Below, in pieces: positions 29,310 through 38,518 of a DNA stretch of 64,000 nt. Positions within the stretch are counted from its first letter, which is position 1; each line of letters opens with the position of its first letter. A model generated the notes under the pieces. That model had not been told where the DNA came from. It did not search any database and saw only the letters and a program-made list of their open reading frames with translations. Both the position numbers and the translations under genes were made by a program. Source of the stretch: UBA1672 sp965263215 (lineage in GTDB: Bacteria > Pseudomonadota > Alphaproteobacteria > Micavibrionales > Micavibrionaceae); NCBI GenBank assembly GCA_965263215.1, contig OZ253663.1, positions 248,001-312,000 on the forward strand. Reading direction: 5' to 3'.

Positions 29310-30491
29310 TCACTCAACGTCACGCGCCAAAGCATTATTATCAAAACTTTGCAATAATTCATCAGAAATTTCATACAGCTTTTTCGCCGTATCAACCGCT
29401 ACTTGGATAGTGGATTTAAATTCAGCCTGCGGCGTATCCGAAACAATTTCAACGTAATCAGGTGCACTTTTGATACGCGCATAATAATGAATCACCTGAC
29501 TGGAAAGCTCACTTCCGAACAAATCAAGTTTATTCGTATTGCCATCAAAAACAGAACGACTCAGTGCAGGCTGCTTTTGAATAATTTCACCGGTTTTTTG
29601 ATATTTAGGTGCCTTGGTTGTATCCGATAAATCCTGAAGCATTTCTTCATAAATGACGAGATAGGCTTCTATTTTGGTTTTATTCTCTATCACTTCTGCC
29701 TTGATCATCGCGGCAATAACTAGTTTTTCCTTGCCTTTTAATGTGCGTTCTTTCATAGCGAGGTCAAGTGATTGGTTCTGCACATCGGCAACTTTTTTAA
29801 ATCCGCGTACCACAAAGAACCCAAGAACAAAAAGCCCAAGAATAAAAACAGCCATTAAGACAAAAGCACCTAACATGAAGTTCTGGCTCTGAGTGTCTGC
29901 AGCGGATGCATAATTCCCATCAACTGCCCACACACCGCTCTCATTATCTTGCGCATTTTGTTCTGCTGCAAGATAAGCACGTTCAAACACCGTCCCATTA
30001 ATCGCAGGGCGGTCTGCCGTCACAAACCCCTGTTGCAACAAATATAAACTCAAATCTTCTTCATTTTTATTGATACACTGACCTTGAATAAGATCGTTAT
30101 CGCGTGCCTTAATCGTACATAAAATAGCAGCATCCCCGATTTTCTTTTCCAATTTACTGCGTGCCTTAAGATTAAAGACAGCCGCGTTGGGGTTTACTTT
30201 TTCAACACCCCATAGCTGTATGTCCTTATCACCTGCTGATAAGACATTCACGTCCTTGATCGTAACATTGAATTTTTTATCTTCGAAGGTGACAACATCA
30301 CGGGGAGTTTCAGTGAAATCTTGAATGCCCGCGTTAACGGCTTCGTCCGCGTAGGCATAAGAAACAAACGCGACAAGCGCCAACATGACGTGCAAAAATA
30401 CAATGCTCTTTGAAAGATCTGCTATCTTCAAGTTTTTGTCTTTCTTGCTCAAAAAGTTCGTAGTTGAGTTGGTTACTCTAGAAACACCCAA
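29310..30491 (-). CDS. Membrane-anchored SNase-like protein, probably catalytically inactive
   Basis: About 390 residues. A signal-peptide-like stretch (SIVFLHVMLALVAFVSYAYA) precedes a periplasmic domain with the layout of staphylococcal-nuclease folds (KFNVTIKDVNVLSAGDKDIQLWGVE, LSLYLLQQGFVTAD, AEQNAQDNESGVWA). The usual DAPE acidic motif and the DRYGR arginine are not seen, so catalysis is unlikely. A strong transmembrane segment follows near residue 213, then a helical, charged cytoplasmic tail to the end. The start is uncertain: TTG at 30491 opens the longest frame, and another TTG near 30431 has an AGAAAG ribosome binding site. It ends 6 bp from xseA on the other strand. Confidence 0.72.
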   Translation of the reverse strand: MGVSRVTNSTTNFLSKKDKNLKIADLSKSIVFLHVMLALVAFVSYAYADEAVNAGIQDFTETPRDVVTFEDKKFNVTIKDVNVLSAGDKDIQLWGVEKVNPNAAVFNLKARSKLEKKIGDAAILCTIKARDNDLIQGQCINKNEEDLSLYLLQQGFVTADRPAINGTVFERAYLAAEQNAQDNESGVWAVDGNYASAADTQSQNFMLGAFVLMAVFILGLFVLGFFVVRGFKKVADVQNQSLDLAMKERTLKGKEKLVIAAMIKAEVIENKTKIEAYLVIYEEMLQDLSDTTKAPKYQKTGEIIQKQPALSRSVFDGNTNKLDLFGSELSSQVIHYYARIKSAPDYVEIVSDTPQAEFKSTIQVAVDTAKKLYEISDELLQSFDNNALARDVE

Positions 30492-30601
30492 AGTCAGGGT
30501 AACAAAATAATACCCAACAAAAGATTAACAAAACGCAGAAATTTACAAAATGATGAATTTTTTTGTATTCAATACCCTATATTAGCAGTTATGATCAGAA
30601 A

Positions 30602-31114
30602 ATGCGCGTTGAATATAAAGAATTAATGGAGCATCTGGGTGTAGGGCATGAGTTATCGCCCTACGAAACCCGTCCGTGGTTTTTGCACGATGCCGACATG
30701 GGAATAACCTGTAGTGCGGAAGTGCGTATTGGTCCGGGCGCAGACGATGTGGAAACAGAAATCCAGTTTCTGTACGACGAAGACGATGCCAGATACGAAG
30801 ATGAATCTAATTATGGCGGACCTGAGCAGGTCTTAATGATGCGATTTTTGCCTTCTAAAGAAGAAATTTGGTCACCCAACATGATGGTCATTAAGGGCGA
30901 AGATTATCGCAATAAAATTCACAGTTGGGGAGAGCGCGGCGCAGCGTTTTTTGTCGACTGCATTGCGGCGATACAAATGAATGAATTACCTGACATTGAT
31001 GAACTGATAGAAGAGCATCTGGTTGATAAAGCCAGAGGCGGTCGTGGACGACGCGGACGAGTCGGTAAAAAAGGATTCAAGGTTCAGCAAAAGCCAATGG
31101 GTATGAAAACCTAA
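30602..31114 (+). CDS. Hypothetical acidic protein with a basic Arg/Gly tail
   Basis: About 170 residues from the ATG at 30602; an in-frame TTG at 30563 is less likely. The core is acidic (ETEIQFLYDEDDARYEDESN) and includes GPEQVLMMRFLPSKEEIWSP. The end changes to a basic ARGGRGRRGRVGKKGFK tail that could bind nucleic acid or acidic proteins. No signal peptide or membrane segment is seen. It stops 6 bp before the terD-like gene running the other way. I do not recognise the family; the close packing with ter genes is the only clue. Confidence 0.68.
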   Translation: MRVEYKELMEHLGVGHELSPYETRPWFLHDADMGITCSAEVRIGPGADDVETEIQFLYDEDDARYEDESNYGGPEQVLMMRFLPSKEEIWSPNMMVIKGEDYRNKIHSWGERGAAFFVDCIAAIQMNELPDIDELIEEHLVDKARGGRGRRGRVGKKGFKVQQKPMGMKT

Positions 31115-31120
31115 ATATAA

Positions 31121-31765
31121 TTATCCCGTATGCACGATTATATCATAATCGGTTGCAATCTTTGCCAAACCACCTTGCACTAATTCACCAACGGCTTCAA
31201 AGTGCCATTTAGGCCCTTCACGGTTGAGTGATGCTACGAGCATCCCTGTCTCCCCTTGGCTAAGCTGCATGTCTTCAGCCAAATCATAACGCAACATCTC
31301 AAGACTATCTGAGGCATTCACCAATCTGATATATGGTTTACGAACACTCGACATTTGCTGTTCTTTTTCTTCGCCTTTATAGATAGACATCACAAACATA
31401 ATTTTTGTGACTTCAAATGGAACACCGTTCAAATCAATAGAAATACTTTCATCATCACCATCACCTGCCCCCGTAAGATTATCACCATTATGAACGACGG
31501 AACCGTCTCTGGCTTCTAGGTTATTGTAAAAAACAAAATCTTCATCCATAACCGTTTTCCCATTCCTGTCTAACAGGAAACAGCTCACATCAAGGTCCAG
31601 TGTGTCCGCATCAAAGGCATTTAATATCCAACCCATACCAATCAGCACATTGTTAATCGTCGGGTCTTTTTCCATCAGGTTGATGTCGTCACCTTTGGAA
31701 ATTTTATTGTCGGAAATTTCTACTTCTACGTTATCTAAGCTGGAATCAAAAATATCATTAGGCAT
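31121..31765 (-). CDS. TerD family protein
   Basis: A 214-residue TerD-superfamily protein. Hallmarks are INNVLIGMGWILN, DLDVSCFLLDRNGKTVMDEDFVFYNN, DNLTGAGDGDDESISIDLNGVP and a C-terminal LNREGPKWHFEAVGELVQGGLAKI. The acidic DLDVS and GDGDDE loops correspond to calcium-binding positions in characterised TerD proteins. Family members are tied to tellurite, phage and stress resistance, but their mechanism is poorly understood. A Na+/Ca2+ exchanger gene lies 26 bp upstream and a second TerD-superfamily gene lies beyond it, all on the minus strand and closely spaced; they may be one operon. Confidence 0.9.
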   Translation of the reverse strand: MPNDIFDSSLDNVEVEISDNKISKGDDINLMEKDPTINNVLIGMGWILNAFDADTLDLDVSCFLLDRNGKTVMDEDFVFYNNLEARDGSVVHNGDNLTGAGDGDDESISIDLNGVPFEVTKIMFVMSIYKGEEKEQQMSSVRKPYIRLVNASDSLEMLRYDLAEDMQLSQGETGMLVASLNREGPKWHFEAVGELVQGGLAKIATDYDIIVHTG

Positions 31766-31791
31766 GCAGGAAACCCCTTTTGTGCATAAAA

Positions 31792-32778
31792 TTAAGTACC
31801 AATATTTGTCATATAAATATAGATATTGTAACCAATATATGACAAGAAAAACAAACTACCCGTTAAACGACTGATACGACCAGATACTAATAAAATAATA
31901 GTACATATCGTGGCCACTGCCAATGTCACCCAAATATCAAAACTTGCGAGTTGCGGCGAGAAGCTCCCTTGTGAAATAGGTCGTACAGCCGCTGCTGCGC
32001 CCATAATCATTAGTACGTTAAATACGTTAGAGCCAATAATATTGCCAATCACCATACCGGCCTGATTTTTGCGCGCAGCGATAATACTGGTGGACAATTC
32101 AGGCAATGATGTACCAAAGGCGATAATACTAAGAGCAATAACTGATTCAGGTATTCCCATTAACCCCGCACTCACCTTAGCGCCTTTTACCAAAAATTCG
32201 GCGCCCACAGCGATGCAGATCAAACCAATCAGAAGCGTCGCACATGCGAAATAACCATTTTTAAAAAGAACTTCTTCCATTTCATCTGAATCAAAATCAG
32301 TGTCTTTGGTCGTGATAAATTGAATAAAAACATACGCTCCAAGTATTGCTAACATAAGAATACCGGACAGTCTGGATATTTCACCATATTGCAACAGTCC
32401 TGCGAGCAAAATGGTCGAGAACATCATTAAAAATAAATCTCGCGTCAATTCCTTATTCACCTTTGTGCTTAAGGTAATAAACAGGGACGAACACCCAAGA
32501 ACCAAAAGGATATTGGCAATGTTCGATCCTAAAACATTACCTAGTGCAATCCCGGGCGAATCCTGAAGGTTGGCTGCGATAGACACCACAAGCTCCGGCA
32601 ACGATGTCCCGAAAGCAATAATAGTAAAGCCAATGACCATTGGTGATATTCCATAGCGGTTCGCCACATATACAGCCGCGTCAACCGCCCAGTTACCACC
32701 CTTAATAAGCATGATAATGCCCAGAAAAAGAGCCCCCAGCGAGAGGATTGTTGTGTCATAAAAGGAAAGTGCGGTCAT
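31792..32778 (-). CDS. Na+/Ca2+ exchanger family protein (CaxA/YrbG-like)
   Basis: Membrane antiporter of 328 residues with two homologous halves, each carrying the alpha-repeat motif: IIAFGTSLPELVVSI near residue 53 and IIAFGTSLPELSTSI near residue 218. Each is followed by GNVLGSNIANILLVLG or GNIIGSNVFNVLMIMG. About ten hydrophobic segments are visible. The family exports calcium in exchange for sodium (sometimes with potassium). It sits between two TerD-superfamily genes on the same strand, suggesting a link between calcium and Ter function. Confidence 0.93.
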   Translation of the reverse strand: MTALSFYDTTILSLGALFLGIIMLIKGGNWAVDAAVYVANRYGISPMVIGFTIIAFGTSLPELVVSIAANLQDSPGIALGNVLGSNIANILLVLGCSSLFITLSTKVNKELTRDLFLMMFSTILLAGLLQYGEISRLSGILMLAILGAYVFIQFITTKDTDFDSDEMEEVLFKNGYFACATLLIGLICIAVGAEFLVKGAKVSAGLMGIPESVIALSIIAFGTSLPELSTSIIAARKNQAGMVIGNIIGSNVFNVLMIMGAAAAVRPISQGSFSPQLASFDIWVTLAVATICTIILLVSGRISRLTGSLFFLSYIGYNIYIYMTNIGT

Positions 32779-32799
32779 AAAGTTCTTTCTGGAAGATCG

Positions 32800-33549
32800 T
32801 TAGGCAGGTCGTTTTTGACCATCTGCCCATTCAAGACCATAACCAAAAGCGCGATCCATTTCTTGGTGTCCGGGGAAATATTCAGTACGGTTTGTAAGTT
32901 TCATGCCGCCACGGATATTCTCTATTTCACCCACTGCACACAAACATAATTTATCATCATGCGCTGCCAGGGTTACATATAAGTCATTCTCACCGGGAAC
33001 ATCCAAAACTACTTGCGGCTTGATCTGTGACCATGTCGGCGCACCTTTATATATATAAATATAAATTAGCATGCGTTTGATTTCGCTCCACTTTTTGCCA
33101 TTGACCAACATATATTCGTCATGACCTTCCGCATCGCCTGTACGCTCATCACCAGACAATGAAATATAAGGTGCTTCGTTAAAATCTCCGAACTTTTCAC
33201 CAAATGCCTGAATTGATCCACGCGTTCCGTCATTCATTTCATACAAACAACCAATATCTAAATCGACGCCAACCTTTGTAACTTTTTTAAACCATTTGCC
33301 AAAAATACCTGAATTTTCAGTTCTGATATTATCCCATGCAACACCAATCATCATTGACTCAAATCCATCAGGACCGGGTGAAATTGCAATACTGTCGCCA
33401 GGATCACCTAAAAATTCACAGTTATCCGGGTGGTCACTTGCAACGCGGTATCCTGCGGCACCTAACGAGGCACCATGACCGGAAAAGTCCGCAACACTTT
33501 CGGTCGCCGCAGCAATAGATTCTATTGATGTTTTTTGTTTTTTTGCCAT
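32800..33549 (-). CDS. TerD-superfamily protein, TerA-like
   Basis: A 249-residue protein related to TerA/TerD. GVDLDIGCLYEMNDGTRGSIQAFG resembles the DLDxS calcium-loop region, and the overall order of strands (MMIGVAWDN, MLIYIYIYKGAPTWSQI, LYVTLAAHDDKLCLCAVGEIEN) follows TerA-type proteins. The N-terminal 60 residues are specific to this protein. It is the probable first gene of a unit with the Ca2+ exchanger (21 bp downstream) and terD. The cluster lacks terB, terC and the rest of the classical operon. Confidence 0.82.
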   Translation of the reverse strand: MAKKQKTSIESIAAATESVADFSGHGASLGAAGYRVASDHPDNCEFLGDPGDSIAISPGPDGFESMMIGVAWDNIRTENSGIFGKWFKKVTKVGVDLDIGCLYEMNDGTRGSIQAFGEKFGDFNEAPYISLSGDERTGDAEGHDEYMLVNGKKWSEIKRMLIYIYIYKGAPTWSQIKPQVVLDVPGENDLYVTLAAHDDKLCLCAVGEIENIRGGMKLTNRTEYFPGHQEMDRAFGYGLEWADGQKRPA

Positions 33550-33660
33550 TATTTTTTAGCCTTCTTTTCAAACGCTCTGATATTTTGAAACACAATATCA
33601 TCACCGCCACTATAAATAAAGTATTGCGGTAAGGTTTGCAGGCTGAATGTAGCGGTAAGT

Positions 33661-34716
33661 TTATAAATCCAAGGCTTTGAGCAGGAATAATGTGTCTGAA
33701 AATTTTTCAGTTTGTTTAATTTCCAATTTATCTCGGTTCTTCCATTTATCAAAAAACTTATTTCGTTTGCCAGATGTTTGACGAACAATCACCATATTTT
33801 TCGATGGAATAACATAAAGCCTTTGATCACGAAACCCCGCCGCCATAAACATATCTTCTGGTATTTTTCGGGCATCTTTATTGGTGAATAAGTCACTTGA
33901 ATACTTCATCATGCGGGATTTTTTCAATGTCTGTGCGGATGGTTTTTTATTCAACCACCATGTCAATCCATAAGCCGCATTCGCAGAAGAACCCTTCATA
34001 TTATCCGTAAGCGCTTGCTTATCAACGAGCTGTCTTCCGTTCCACTGGCCACCTTGTAAAACAAATTGCCCGAATGTCGCCCAATGCCGCGCAGATAAAT
34101 CCGCACCCATTGATAAAATCGGCAAGTCATCGTCACCAATGTCCCAGTTTTTAGGCCTTACACTGATAGGATCTAAAACTCTTTTTTGTAAATAAGCCGC
34201 GGGGTTTTTATACATGCCGCCTTTATAATTTTTTAATTTGCGTTGCATAATTTCACCGAAAATCTGGAAATTCGCTGGCCCGTATTCGAAAGCTTCTCCC
34301 GGCCTTGTATCCATTTGCAACTTTATCGCATTTTCGTAAGTTGGATATTTTCCGGGGCGCGTTGTATCAATGCCGCTTGTAAGCGACAGAATTTGACGAA
34401 TGGTAATATTTTTCTTTTTCGGATCGCTTTGCCATTCAATTAAAGTATCAGAAGCTTTTTCATCCAGAGACAACAACCCATCCTGCACCGCCGCTGCCGC
34501 AATTACTCCGGAAAAACTCTTTGTTCCGCTATATAGCTCCACTGTTTTATTCTTATGTCCGCCATTCACGTAATTCTCAAATACAACTTTTCCGTCTTTC
34601 ATAACAACCATGGCAATACCACTTGCCGTCGCACTGTAGTGTGCGGCCTCTTTATAATCCGCATAAGCAGGGGCAGTGAGAACGAAAAAACATAAACATG
34701 TAATCAAAATGCGCAT
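33661..34716 (-). CDS. Secreted serine hydrolase, beta-lactamase/class C-like family
   Basis: A 351-residue protein with a signal peptide (about residues 1-19, cleaved after AYA-D). The active-site SxxK is Ser63-Gly-Thr-Lys66, and a Tyr-containing second motif (EYGPANFQ, near residue 143) fits the YxN element. The family includes esterases, D-aminopeptidases, carboxypeptidases and class C beta-lactamases. The short lipocalin-less form and general sequence suggest a beta-lactamase-related hydrolase whose substrate I cannot name. It lies 111 bp upstream of the TerA-like gene on the same strand. Confidence 0.85.
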   Translation of the reverse strand: MRILITCLCFFVLTAPAYADYKEAAHYSATASGIAMVVMKDGKVVFENYVNGGHKNKTVELYSGTKSFSGVIAAAAVQDGLLSLDEKASDTLIEWQSDPKKKNITIRQILSLTSGIDTTRPGKYPTYENAIKLQMDTRPGEAFEYGPANFQIFGEIMQRKLKNYKGGMYKNPAAYLQKRVLDPISVRPKNWDIGDDDLPILSMGADLSARHWATFGQFVLQGGQWNGRQLVDKQALTDNMKGSSANAAYGLTWWLNKKPSAQTLKKSRMMKYSSDLFTNKDARKIPEDMFMAAGFRDQRLYVIPSKNMVIVRQTSGKRNKFFDKWKNRDKLEIKQTEKFSDTLFLLKALDL

Positions 34717-34781
34717 AAAATAACCCTCAAATATTCATTTGAAGGTTATACGGTTTTAAATAAAAACTCATTCGAATTATT

Positions 34782-37544
34782 TTACATTGTGATAAGCGTA
34801 CCTGAAGTTTCCAGAGTTTCCGCATCACCAAGGCCGCAGACACCATGCAATTTTGCAATCTGGACAAAACTATCTCCGCCACCATCAGCATCAACAGCCA
34901 CGATTGTGTTTGCACCTTGCTGCGACACCGATACAAAGTCGTTTATAGCATCCGTAAGCACGTCGTAGCCAATTAAAACATCAGACAAGTCAATCATATC
35001 ACCATCGCCAGCGGAAAAATCAAAAACATGATCAGATTTAGAATCAATCATGTCATAAATGATCGTATCAGCACCTGAGCCTGTGTAAATTTTGTCATTC
35101 CCTTCACCAACGATGAATGTATCATTGCCTGACCATCCATACATCTTATCGTTCCCGCTGCCGCCGAAAAGCGTATCATTACCGCTCGCACCATCTAAAT
35201 GGTCATTACCTGTACCACCTTCAATGTAGTCATCACCCGCATTGCCCCAAAGAACGTCATTGCCTTCATCACCATAGATACTGACATCACCATATGAGAA
35301 TTGCTTGGATGTTAAATCAACAATATCATTACCGCCGCCCGCACGAATAATTTCTACGTCTGTTAGGCGCGCTGTATTATATCCCGTTGGGTTACCGCTG
35401 TAACGATCATCAAGGAAAAGCGCCTCGCCATCATCACCCATTTGGATTGTATCAATGCCATCGCCGCCATCAAAATTATCGTGACTACGGTAACGCGGCG
35501 CGACCGTCACGCGATCACCATTGATAATGGCATCAGGCGCACCAACATTCCACGCTACAAAGCCTGACGGCCATACAGCATCGTTGCTATAGATCAGTAA
35601 ATCATTGCCATCACCACCTAAAAGATGGTCAGAACCTGTATTGCCATCAATAACATCATCACCCAAGCCACCAAACAATGTATCATCGCCAGTTGTGCCC
35701 GTAATAACGTCAGCCGCATCATTAACAGTTGTAATCTCAAGGCTTGCTGTATCCAGATCACCATCGACATCGCTTAAGACGTAATCAAATTCATCAACAA
35801 CCGATGTAATCGCCGTGCCAATCGCAAATGGCGCGTAATTGTATACACCTAGGTTATTAATAGTTAGGACACCGTTATCACCTGTGATCATGACATCCGA
35901 ACCATCGGAAGGCACAAGCACCGTTGTTGCGCCAAAGGATACCTCAACCAAAAGAGTCGGCGCATCGGGTGAATCGACATCATTCCCCATCACATTTCCA
36001 GCAGTCGATCCGTCCGAATACTCAAAGCTGACCACATCATCAACTGCGTCCGGCTCACCAAGATCATAGCTGTCGTTTACAGTTGTAATTTCTAAGCTTG
36101 CGGCATCCGTATCACCATTAACATCGCTTAAGACATAGTCAAATTCATCAACGACCGACGCAACCGTCGCGCCTATGGCAGAGGGTGTATAGCTGTACGC
36201 ACCTACATTATTAATAGTCAGAACGCCGTTATCACCCGTGATCGTTATATTCGAACCATCCGTTGGTACAGAAACAGTCACCACGCCAAACGAAACTTGA
36301 GTCAATAAAGTCGGTGCGTCTGGTGAATCAACATCATTATCCATGACATTACCCGTTACCAATCCATCAGAAACATCAAAACTAACCGCATCATCAACCG
36401 CATCAGGTTCACCAAGATCATAGCTGTCATTAACAGTGGTGATATCAAGGATTGCATTATCCAAATCACCATCAACATCACTGACGACATAAAAGAAGGA
36501 GTCAAATACAAACGCATCGGTTGGGGATACTGCAAACGGCGTATAACTGTATGCGCCTGTGTTATTAATCGTCAAAACACCGTTATCTCCGGTGATTGTG
36601 ATATCAGAGCCATCAATCGGCATCACTGCACTCGTTGCGCCAAAAGACACTTGCGTTAATAACGTTGGTGCGTCTGGTGAGGCCACATCGTTATCCATGA
36701 CATTACCTGTAACCACACCCTCAGATGCATTAAAGCTAATGATGTCATCAATTGCATCAGGATTTCCCAGATCAACAGGTGCAAGCAAACTGAGTAAATC
36801 GAATTCAGATCCATCATCAAACATCGCTACTTCAACGGTTAAATCCGGGTCACCTGAATGAAAACCAGTGATAGTTATACCGCTTAATGTGCCGGAAACA
36901 TCGATATCAATCTGAAGGTCTGTACCGATTTGCGTAAAGGTTAAATCAGTTAACAAGATACCATCTGTGAATATCAAGGAATCGAATCCATCCGTTTCAG
37001 TGATAATATCAAAACCGTCACCGGGCGAGAACATATAGAAATCGTCATCTGCACCGCCTTCAAGGATATCATCGCCAGTGCCGCCATCAAGCGTGTCAAA
37101 ACCAGTCCACCCAATCAGGGTATCATTATCTTCATCACCTGACAGAGTATCATGACCGGGGCCACCATTTAGGATATCATCGCCCAAACTGCCGCCAATA
37201 AGATCATTACCGACATTCGCCCATACGATATCGTTATCTTCGGCAAGCTGAATTTCTGTATCACCGAGAATGTGGGTATCACTCGCTAGGATCAAAATAT
37301 CCGTACCCGCCGCCATCAAGAAAATTTCTAAATCTTCCAGCAAAAGGTTGCCCATTGAATCTTCGATTGTAAAAAACTGATTATGTGTAGAGCCTAGAAG
37401 GATATCCGCGTTGCCTGTGCCACCATTGACTGGTGTGTCGTTGATGTAATACTCACCCTCAACCTCAAGCACCTCACCCGTATACGGGTTAATAAAGTTG
37501 GCGGAAATAAATTCTAATGTTCCTTGCAAAAAAGTAACGGTCAT
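34782..37544 (-). CDS. RTX-type secreted calcium-binding protein with tandem Ig/cadherin-like modules
   Basis: A 920-residue acidic protein without a cleavable signal peptide, as expected for type I secretion. RTX nonapeptides (GGxGxDxLx) occur near residues 113-175, 620-650 and 755-825, each block binding Ca2+. Residues 258-611 are three tandem modules of exactly 118 residues, each opening DLGxPDAxDD and holding GNVMDND, ITGDNGVLTINN and a VVSDVDGD-like end; they resemble VCBS/cadherin-like adhesin repeats. The C-terminus (DVLIGYDVLTDAINDFVSV...QIAKLHGV) resembles the M10-serralysin-type C-terminal region. No toxin or enzyme domain is seen, so a surface adhesin or matrix protein is likely. 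ABC/HlyD/TolC export genes are not in the window. GGGGA precedes the ATG. Confidence 0.9.
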   Translation of the reverse strand: MTVTFLQGTLEFISANFINPYTGEVLEVEGEYYINDTPVNGGTGNADILLGSTHNQFFTIEDSMGNLLLEDLEIFLMAAGTDILILASDTHILGDTEIQLAEDNDIVWANVGNDLIGGSLGDDILNGGPGHDTLSGDEDNDTLIGWTGFDTLDGGTGDDILEGGADDDFYMFSPGDGFDIITETDGFDSLIFTDGILLTDLTFTQIGTDLQIDIDVSGTLSGITITGFHSGDPDLTVEVAMFDDGSEFDLLSLLAPVDLGNPDAIDDIISFNASEGVVTGNVMDNDVASPDAPTLLTQVSFGATSAVMPIDGSDITITGDNGVLTINNTGAYSYTPFAVSPTDAFVFDSFFYVVSDVDGDLDNAILDITTVNDSYDLGEPDAVDDAVSFDVSDGLVTGNVMDNDVDSPDAPTLLTQVSFGVVTVSVPTDGSNITITGDNGVLTINNVGAYSYTPSAIGATVASVVDEFDYVLSDVNGDTDAASLEITTVNDSYDLGEPDAVDDVVSFEYSDGSTAGNVMGNDVDSPDAPTLLVEVSFGATTVLVPSDGSDVMITGDNGVLTINNLGVYNYAPFAIGTAITSVVDEFDYVLSDVDGDLDTASLEITTVNDAADVITGTTGDDTLFGGLGDDVIDGNTGSDHLLGGDGNDLLIYSNDAVWPSGFVAWNVGAPDAIINGDRVTVAPRYRSHDNFDGGDGIDTIQMGDDGEALFLDDRYSGNPTGYNTARLTDVEIIRAGGGNDIVDLTSKQFSYGDVSIYGDEGNDVLWGNAGDDYIEGGTGNDHLDGASGNDTLFGGSGNDKMYGWSGNDTFIVGEGNDKIYTGSGADTIIYDMIDSKSDHVFDFSAGDGDMIDLSDVLIGYDVLTDAINDFVSVSQQGANTIVAVDADGGGDSFVQIAKLHGVCGLGDAETLETSGTLITM
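35712..36773 (-). repeat. Three tandem 354-bp repeats within the RTX gene
   Basis: Three copies with a period of 354 bp (118 codons) encode the repeat modules of the RTX protein. Anchor sequence CCGTTATC recurs at 35872, 36226 and 36580, exactly 354 bp apart, and whole stretches such as the TCACCAAGATCATAGCTGTC boundary are near identical. No insertion or deletion separates the copies, which points to recent duplication or gene conversion; copy number may vary between strains. Confidence 0.88.
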
Positions 37545-37656
37545 ACGCAGTCCCCATCAATACACATCTTATAGTGTATAACCTAAAGTATTAATATTAT
37601 GTAAAATTTTAGGGGTTATTTATTTGATTTTATTATAATTTTTATTCGGGCGTATT

Positions 37657-38430
37657 TTAAGCTGCCGGCACATTAATTTCAAATCCGCCTTCTTGATCAT
37701 CAATAAGTGGCTCTATCGCAGCTTTTCTTTGATCTAACATACTGATAAAGCTTACAGTTTCTGGGGTTGCCTCACCTTGGAAGGCGCTAAAATAATCGAC
37801 GACCTTATTCACCGGATGCGACATTGACGCATGTACACCACCCTCCTCGATAATTTGACGTGTAACGTCTTCTCTTAACATTTGTAAGTCTGAAACCTCT
37901 CGAAAGGCGGCTTCGGCTTCTAAACCCTTAATAGATTCGTCTATCATATTAACGGCCATTTGCCTGAACGCGTTTAAATCACTTTGCGCACCAATACCGA
38001 CGCGCTCCATTTCCTCAACATCAAAATTTGTAAAATGGTAATCAACCCATGCATCATAGATTTCTGCCATGTGCAAGGCTGACAATGACATCACTGTATT
38101 GGCAGACGATGGCTCAATGCCTTCTATTTTCCTATAGGACGGATCATTGATCGCATCTTCCATCACATGCGTGGACGCCTCGAAATTATCGGGGGTTGGT
38201 TCAAAATTTGTTGTAAATCGGTGGTCGATATCATCCATCAGGCTCAGGATTTTAGACGCGTTCACCGCCACGGCCATATTGCGCATATAAGATGCCGATG
38301 TTTCTGCACCCTCTTCCGTAGTGTAACGATCATTTGCCTTCTCCGTACTTTGCAGAGATTCTAATATTGTTTGCACTGTTTCAGGGTGCTCATACAAATC
38401 CGCACGCGTATTAAAATGTGGTGTTGTCAT
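37657..38430 (-). CDS. Hypothetical helical acidic protein
   Basis: A 257-residue protein, soluble in appearance, without signal peptide or membrane segment. It looks mostly alpha-helical and acidic, with segments such as SASYMRNMAVAVNASKILSLMDDIDHRF and DLQMLREDVTRQIIEEGG. It lies between the RTX gene and a large secreted protein gene, all on the minus strand but spaced by about 100 bp. I do not recognise the family. Confidence 0.7.
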   Translation of the reverse strand: MTTPHFNTRADLYEHPETVQTILESLQSTEKANDRYTTEEGAETSASYMRNMAVAVNASKILSLMDDIDHRFTTNFEPTPDNFEASTHVMEDAINDPSYRKIEGIEPSSANTVMSLSALHMAEIYDAWVDYHFTNFDVEEMERVGIGAQSDLNAFRQMAVNMIDESIKGLEAEAAFREVSDLQMLREDVTRQIIEEGGVHASMSHPVNKVVDYFSAFQGEATPETVSFISMLDQRKAAIEPLIDDQEGGFEINVPAA

Positions 38431-38518
38431 GTTCCGACTTTCTGCACGTTATATGTTGTTCAAATAATAAACAAAGACACAGCGCATTACAAAGTTTATA
38501 GAGTTACGAGGGCTTACC

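Noticed and set aside
35839..36861. Plus-strand frames opposite the RTX repeats
   Set aside because: They recur only because the RTX coding repeats recur; no ribosome binding site or family match.
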